NCBI GenBank assembly: GCA_038230215.1
Contig: JBBRNR010000003.1
Span: forward strand, 186,001 to 250,000
Reading direction: 5' to 3'
Length of the DNA: 64,000 nt
DNA from: DASVRZ01 sp038230215
GTDB lineage: Bacteria; Verrucomicrobiota; Verrucomicrobiia; Chthoniobacterales; DASVRZ01
Shown here: positions 59,425-64,000 of the stretch, piece by piece
Numbering within the stretch: the first letter of the stretch is position 1
How the letters are laid out: every line of letters starts with the position of its first letter
Translations under genes and position numbers: made by a program
Notes under the pieces: generated by a model
What the model was told of the DNA's origin: nothing
Seen by the model: the letters and a program-made list of their open reading frames with translations, nothing else
Databases searched by the model: none

Positions 59425-59511
59425 GAGCGGATGCGATTGTAACCTGTCCCGTCTGACGTTCAACAGGGAAGGTGCCCCATCCGCCGGAAAGTGCGGGGTG
59501 CAGGGCAGCGT

Positions 59512-60978
59512 CTATTCTTCCTTCTCGCGGGCGCGGGTCTCGAAGCGGGTATATTCCTTGAGGAACGTCAACGGAACCTCGCCGACGGGGCCGTTGCGCT
59601 GCTTGGCGATGATGAGTTCGGCCATGCCTTCCTTCTCTTTTTTCTCCTCGTCGCCGTCGGCGTAATACTCGCTGCGCATAAGCAGGCAGACGACGTCGGC
59701 ATCCTGCTCGATGGAACCCGATTCGCGCAAATCGCTCAGCATCGGCTTGTTGCCTTTGCGTTTCTCGGATTCACGGTTGAGCTGGGCGAGCACGACGACG
59801 GGAATGTTGAGTTCCTTGGCGAGCGCCTTGAGTGCGTTGGAAATCTCGGAAATCTCCAACTGGCGGTTGTCCTGCGCGCGCCGGCTGGTGGAACGCAGGA
59901 GCTGGAGGTAGTCGATGACGATCAACTGGATGTCGTGCTGGGACTTCAGCCGCCGTGATTTGGCGGCGAGTTCCAATACGCTCAAACTCGAGCTGTCGTC
60001 GATAAACATCTGGGCCTGAGAGAGTTTCGAGCCGGCGTCCATTAGGGCTGGGAAGTCGCGCGGGCTCAGAAAACCGTCGCGCATGTTGCGCAAATTCACT
60101 CGCGCCATCGAGCCAAGGAGACGCTGCGTGAGTTGGGCGCTGCTCATTTCCAGGCTGAAAACGGCGACGGCTTTTTGTTCATGCACGGCGACGTGCTCGG
60201 CGATATTCATCGCGAATGCGGTCTTGCCCATGCTCGGACGCGCGGCGACGACGATCATTTCCGACCCGTGCAAACCGTCGGTCATCCGGTCGATGTCGGT
60301 GAAACCGGTGGCCAGGCCAGTGATTTGCCCGCGGCTCTCGAAAAGCTTTTCGATGGATTCGATGGCGAGCATGACGTTGTCCTTCATCGACGGGAGCTTC
60401 TGTTTGATGCGCTCCTCGGTGATGGCAAAGACCTTGCGTTCCACTTCGTCGAGCAACGTCGCAACTTCGCCCTGCTGATCGTAGGACTGCGCGACGCACT
60501 CAGTGCAGGTGTTAATGATCTGTCGCAGGATGTGTTTTTCCCGGACGATCTCGATGTAGTAGGAGACATTGGCCGCAGTCGGAACGAACTCAAAGAGTCG
60601 GTTGAGAAACGGCACGCCGCCGATCTGGTCGAGGAGTTTACGATCCCGCAAAAGCTGGGTGATCGTGATGGCATCGATCTCGACGGCCTTCTTTTGCATG
60701 TCGAGTAGCAGCTCGAACATCGTAGTGTGTGCCGGAATATGGAAATGTGCCGCCGACAAACGCAGCACGCATTCGTCCAGCACTTCCTTGGGATTCAGGA
60801 AAATGGAACAGAGGACGCCTAGCTCGGCATCGAGGCTGTGCGGGACCGGACGGTGAGTATCCGGTAAATAAGACTCTGATTTTTGTGAATAACTTCCGCC
60901 GCTGCTTGGCGCGGTTCCCTTCGCTTTCCGTGCGGTGGGATTCTCAGCCAACAACGTCGCTGAAGAATCTTCGGGCAT
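59512..60978 (-). CDS. dnaB: Replicative DNA helicase DnaB
   Basis: 488 aa. The N-terminal domain starts RPVPHSLDAELGVLCSIFLN. The RecA-like core has MIVVAARPSMGKTAFAMNIAEH (Walker A), AVFSLEMSSAQLTQRLLGS, IQLIVIDYLQLLRS (Walker B) and VVLAQLNRESEKRKG. It is the hexameric replication helicase. The first 45 residues are a flexible, lysine/serine-rich extension. It follows rplI after a six-base gap. Confidence 0.97.
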   Translation of the reverse strand: MPEDSSATLLAENPTARKAKGTAPSSGGSYSQKSESYLPDTHRPVPHSLDAELGVLCSIFLNPKEVLDECVLRLSAAHFHIPAHTTMFELLLDMQKKAVEIDAITITQLLRDRKLLDQIGGVPFLNRLFEFVPTAANVSYYIEIVREKHILRQIINTCTECVAQSYDQQGEVATLLDEVERKVFAITEERIKQKLPSMKDNVMLAIESIEKLFESRGQITGLATGFTDIDRMTDGLHGSEMIVVAARPSMGKTAFAMNIAEHVAVHEQKAVAVFSLEMSSAQLTQRLLGSMARVNLRNMRDGFLSPRDFPALMDAGSKLSQAQMFIDDSSSLSVLELAAKSRRLKSQHDIQLIVIDYLQLLRSTSRRAQDNRQLEISEISNALKALAKELNIPVVVLAQLNRESEKRKGNKPMLSDLRESGSIEQDADVVCLLMRSEYYADGDEEKKEKEGMAELIIAKQRNGPVGEVPLTFLKEYTRFETRAREKEE

Positions 60979-60984
60979 CGCGGA

Positions 60985-61515
60985 TTACTTCGCTTTGCGA
61001 ACGTAACGCTTGCGGCCGCCATCGTCTTCGTCGGCAGGCGCTTCTTCCTTCACAACCACTTCCGGGGCCTTGATGGTGAGTTTCAATTTGGCCACCACAT
61101 CATGATGCAACTTGATGGGAACTTCGAGGTCGCCGGTTTCCTTGATCGGACGCTCGAGCTGGATGCGGTGACGATCCACTTCCTGGCCAAGTTCCTCGAG
61201 GAGGCGGTCGGCGAGATCTTTCGCGGTCACAGAACCGAAGGCTTTGCCGGTCGCGCCGGTTTCGAGGAGGAAATTAAGGCGCAGCTTGTTAATGCGGCGG
61301 GCCAGATCCTCGGCTTCGTTGAGTTCGCGACCTTCGCGCTCGGCACGCTTGGCCTTAAGGTTGTTGATCTGGCGGAGAGTGGTCTTGTTTACCTCGTAAG
61401 CCTTGCCTTTGGGAATGAGGAAATTGCGGGCGTAACCACGTTTGACTTTAACAATGTCGGCCTCGGCTCCGAGATGCTGAATGTTTTCTTTGAGAATGAC
61501 TTCGGTGACGGGCAT
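60985..61515 (-). CDS. rplI: 50S ribosomal protein L9
   Basis: 176 aa from ATG 61515 (MPVTEVILKENIQHLG). The L9 N-domain motif DIVKVKRGYARNFLIPKGKAYEV is clear, then the long connecting helix (INNLKAKRAEREGRELNEAE) and the C-domain. A lysine-rich tail (DGGRKRYVRKAK) extends it by some 25 aa over the E. coli protein. Upstream starts would add an unusual N-terminus, so they are rejected. Confidence 0.96.
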   Translation of the reverse strand: MPVTEVILKENIQHLGAEADIVKVKRGYARNFLIPKGKAYEVNKTTLRQINNLKAKRAEREGRELNEAEDLARRINKLRLNFLLETGATGKAFGSVTAKDLADRLLEELGQEVDRHRIQLERPIKETGDLEVPIKLHHDVVAKLKLTIKAPEVVVKEEAPADEDDGGRKRYVRKAK

Positions 61516-61632
61516 AAGTGGTTCTTGGTAAAGGGCTGGGTTTGAAAAAGGGATGGAGATATAGCCCCCGTTGTCTGACGTGTCAAGGTGAGGCAACAGG
61601 CTTTTTCCAGAAGGAGCCGCGAGTCGGGGTGC

Positions 61633-62790
61633 TTACCGGAAAAAGTCCTTCGCTTTCTCGAAAAAACTCCGGTGAATCGGGCTGTTTTCGTCGCCGCAAG
61701 CCTCGGCAAACGCGGCGAGTTTCTCGCGTTGCTCGGCATTCAGCTTAGAAGGGACTTCCACCAAAACCTGCACAATGAGATCGCCGGGGCTACGGGCTTG
61801 CAGACCCTTGATCCCTTTTTCGCGAAGCTTGAAACGCGTGCCGCTCTGAGTGCCTGCGGGAATCTTCAAAGTCGCCTTGCCTTCGAGCGTCGGCGCCTGC
61901 AGTTCGCCGCCAAGCGCTGCCGTGGTGAAGGAAATCGGGAGTTCGCAGTATAAGTTGTCCTCATCGCGTTGGAAAATGGCGTGCTCCTTGACGTGAATGA
62001 CGACGTAGAGATCGCCCGGATCGCCACCGCGCAGACCGGCCTCGCCGTTGCGCGAACTCCGCAGGCGCGCACTGTCGTCGATGCCAGCGGGAATTTTGAG
62101 TTTGATGCGACTCGACTTCTCGACGCGGCCCTCGCCGTGACAAGTCTTGCAGGGTTTCTCAATGGTACGTCCGGTGCCCGAGCATTTCGGGCAGGTCTGG
62201 GAAACTTGAAAGAAACCCCGGCTGCTGATGACTTGGCCGCGGCCCTGGCACATCGAGCAGGTGGAGACTTTCGAGCCGGGTTCGGCTCCGGTGCCGGTGC
62301 AGGTGTCGCAAGTGTCGGGTTTGGCGAGTTCGATTTCTTTTTCGACTCCGAACGCCGCTTCTTCGAGGGAAATCTGGAGATCGTAACGCAAGTCGCTTCC
62401 GCGCTGACGTCCATCGGCACTGGCACGCTGACCGCCTTGCTGACCGAAGATTTGATCGAAAATACCACCGCCGCCACCGCCGCCTTGCTGACCAAAGACT
62501 TCGCGAAAAATATCGAACGGATCGTGTCCACCGCCGCCTGCTGGCCCGGCATTGCCACCGGCAAAGGCCTGGTGCCCGTAACGGTCGTAGGCAGCGCGCT
62601 TGTTGTCATCCATCAGGATGTCGTAAGCCTCGCCGAGCTCTTTAAATTTATCCTCCGCCGTGTGATCTCCGGGGTTTTTATCTGGATGAAACTGGACCGC
62701 TAATTTGCGGTAGCTGCGTTTGATCTCGTCGCCGTTGGCGGTTCGGGTGACGGAGAGAACTTCGTAATAGTCGCGTTTGACGGTGGCCAT
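61633..62790 (-). CDS. dnaJ: Chaperone protein DnaJ
   Basis: 385 aa. The J domain has YYEVLSVTRTANGDEIKRSYRKLAVQFHPDKNPGD with the HPD triad. A Gly-rich region (GGGGGGGIFDQIF) follows, then four zinc repeats CDTCTGTGAEPG, CSMCQGRGQV, CPKCSGTGRT and CKTCHGEG, and the substrate-binding C-domain. It works with DnaK and GrpE. It starts three bases behind grpE; dnaK is not in view. Confidence 0.97.
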   Translation of the reverse strand: MATVKRDYYEVLSVTRTANGDEIKRSYRKLAVQFHPDKNPGDHTAEDKFKELGEAYDILMDDNKRAAYDRYGHQAFAGGNAGPAGGGGHDPFDIFREVFGQQGGGGGGGIFDQIFGQQGGQRASADGRQRGSDLRYDLQISLEEAAFGVEKEIELAKPDTCDTCTGTGAEPGSKVSTCSMCQGRGQVISSRGFFQVSQTCPKCSGTGRTIEKPCKTCHGEGRVEKSSRIKLKIPAGIDDSARLRSSRNGEAGLRGGDPGDLYVVIHVKEHAIFQRDEDNLYCELPISFTTAALGGELQAPTLEGKATLKIPAGTQSGTRFKLREKGIKGLQARSPGDLIVQVLVEVPSKLNAEQREKLAAFAEACGDENSPIHRSFFEKAKDFFR

Positions 62791-62793
62791 GGA

Positions 62794-63372
62794 TTATTCG
62801 ACGGGAGCGGCGGTTTCGGGCGAAACGGTGACGGTATCCTCAGCTGAGTTCGGACCAGCGGTGCCGGTGGAAATGACGACATTGGCTGGCCGCAGCAGGC
62901 GATCTCGGAGTTTGTAACCCTTGCGAATCTGCCGGAGAACGACGCCCTCGGCCACGTCGGCGGACGGTTCCTGAGCCAGCGCCTCGTGGAGATTCGGATC
63001 AAACTTCTGCCCGACGGATTCGATGGCGACGACGCCGAAATCGGTGAGAAAGTCCTGGGTCTGTTTGAAAACCATGTCGAGTCCCATCAGGATGGAACTC
63101 CCCTGGGCATCGTTGCGGGCGGCGGCGAGTCCGAGCTCGAAATTGTCGAGAATGGGCAGGAGACTCTCGAAAAGCCGGGAGTTGGCGAAGCGAATGGCGT
63201 CCTCTTTTTCACGGGCGGCGCGTTTGCGATAGTTATCAAACTCGGCTTGACCGCGCAGGGCGAGGTCGCGGTATTTGGCTGCCTCGGCCTGAGCCTCGGT
63301 AAGAGGGTCCATGGGAGTTCCAATTGGTTCTGCGGTATCTGTGTTTTCTTCGGGAAGATTTTCGGCGTTCAT
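62794..63372 (-). CDS. grpE: Nucleotide exchange factor GrpE
   Basis: 192 aa from ATG 63372. A central coiled coil (LTEAQAEAAKYRDLALRGQAEFDNYRKRAAREKEDAIRFA) is followed by the dimer helix ILDNFELGLAAA and the C-terminal beta wing VGQKFDPNLHEALAQEPS and VLRQIRKGYKLRDRLLRPANVVIS. It releases ADP from DnaK. A grpE-dnaJ operon with rplI and dnaB downstream is seen. No CIRCE element was noticed upstream. Confidence 0.95.
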   Translation of the reverse strand: MNAENLPEENTDTAEPIGTPMDPLTEAQAEAAKYRDLALRGQAEFDNYRKRAAREKEDAIRFANSRLFESLLPILDNFELGLAAARNDAQGSSILMGLDMVFKQTQDFLTDFGVVAIESVGQKFDPNLHEALAQEPSADVAEGVVLRQIRKGYKLRDRLLRPANVVISTGTAGPNSAEDTVTVSPETAAPVE

Positions 63373-63453
63373 GTTTTTATCGGGTTGGCTGGCACGTCTC
63401 TGAAGGAAATGGAGGAAGTCAGGGAGAGGCAAGCGTGGTTGGGTGAATGAGAC

Positions 63454-64000
63454 TTATGTTTTGCGAATGGCGATCAGGGTGATGTCGTCGTTTTGCGGCT
63501 GGGTGCCAGCGAAATCGGTGATCTCGTCGGTCAACCTGCGGAGGATGGCGGCGGCACCCTGAGGCGCACTGGACTGGATGGCGAGGTTCATTTTTTCCAT
63601 GCCAAATTCCATACCCTCATCGTCCAGCGCCTCGGTGACTCCATCGGTGTAAAGCACGATGCAATCGCCAGTCTCGAGGTCGAATTCGAAATCAGCCGTG
63701 ACCCTATCGAAGACGCTCCCGCTGTCAATTCCGAGTGCCATGCCCCGTGGGTTGAGACGCTCAATGGTTTTATTTTTCGCACGATAAAGCAGCGGCGCAT
63801 CGTGGCCGCCACGACTGAGAACGACGTGGTTGCTGCCATGCGTGAGGAGGAGGTAGGCCATGCTGATGAACATGTCCTCTTTAATGTCAGGAAAAAGCTG
63901 GCAGTTCACTTTGTGCAACACGTCAGCCGGGGAAGTGTTGCCTGGCGCCTGGCTGCGCAGGACGCTGCGACACATGGCCATAATGAGCGACGCGGGAATG
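63454..64000 (-). CDS. PP2C/SpoIIE-type phosphatase, 5' end outside window
   Basis: The frame runs open to the window end (IPASLIMAMCRSVLRS), so the N-terminus is missing. What remains matches the SpoIIE/RsbU PP2C domain: LLLTHGSNHVVLSRGGHDAPLLY, GDCIVLYTDGVTEALDDEGMEFG and the C-terminal PQNDDITLIAIRKT with the metal-binding DD. Such proteins dephosphorylate anti-sigma antagonists in partner-switching stress control. The missing part may hold a sensor domain. Confidence 0.92.
   Translation of the reverse strand, partial: IPASLIMAMCRSVLRSQAPGNTSPADVLHKVNCQLFPDIKEDMFISMAYLLLTHGSNHVVLSRGGHDAPLLYRAKNKTIERLNPRGMALGIDSGSVFDRVTADFEFDLETGDCIVLYTDGVTEALDDEGMEFGMEKMNLAIQSSAPQGAAAILRRLTDEITDFAGTQPQNDDITLIAIRKT

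Overview
The window is about 64 kb of GC-rich, gene-dense bacterial chromosome. It looks like a member of the Verrucomicrobiota, possibly a spartobacterial or Chthoniobacter-like lineage. This is an inference from gene families (DUF5069, DUF4864, DUF971, proline/threonine-tailed secreted proteins), from the phoH-pgpH-ybeY and folP-cdaA-cdaR-glmM arrangements, and from many intergenic hairpin repeats. No rRNA, tRNA, CRISPR array or complete insertion sequence was found.

Layout. 1-3 kb: a cut metallopeptidase-like protein, gluconokinase, a secreted protein and hisB. 3-6.2 kb: phoH-pgpH-ybeY on the minus strand. 6.2-7.2 kb: a low-GC accessory pocket with a heptapeptide-repeat ORF, a secreted protein and an orphan C-terminal fragment, all translationally overlapped. 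7.2-9.8 kb: purU, cysteine desulfurase and an SprT-like protein. 10-18 kb: a spermidine-synthase-like protein, an aminotransferase, lspA, cca, DUF4864/DUF971, dgt and argG. 18-31 kb: DUF5069, recQ, an OYE reductase, a PHP phosphatase, ilvD, lysA, thuA-like and zwf. 30.8-33 kb: a frameshifted DUF4258 gene overlapping a DUF2283 gene, then mntR and mntH, divergent, with a palindrome between them. 33-43 kb: L,D-transpeptidase, secreted proteins, DUF3309, lpd, an aldo/keto reductase, and the c-di-AMP/cell-wall operon folP-cdaA-cdaR-glmM with a 46-aa CdaR. 43-46.4 kb: surface-polysaccharide type acyltransferases and a glycosyltransferase. 46.5-52.5 kb: accessory genes and debris, with a truncated DUF2071, a decayed winged-helix gene, DUF1003, a YciE-like ferritin, an alpha-amylase with CBM20, and repeats.

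52.5-56.2 kb is the most unusual region. Six small minus-strand genes stand head to tail, each bounded by GTTRRRY / RYYYAAC core sequences. Several have their stop codon inside or next to the core. I read this as an integron-type gene-cassette array without an integrase gene in view. It lies directly behind a RodZ-like gene, and about 130 bp covering that gene's 3' end and the adjoining core site is repeated at the far side of the array. 56.2-64 kb is core again: rodZ-like, ftsK, dnaB, rplI, dnaJ, grpE and a cut PP2C/SpoIIE phosphatase.

Five intergenic spacers carry elements with perfect 17-25 bp terminal inverted repeats. Three belong to one family and two are different. They resemble REP/MITE-type non-autonomous repeats. 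Gene calls rest on reading motifs and lengths by eye; no database search was run.
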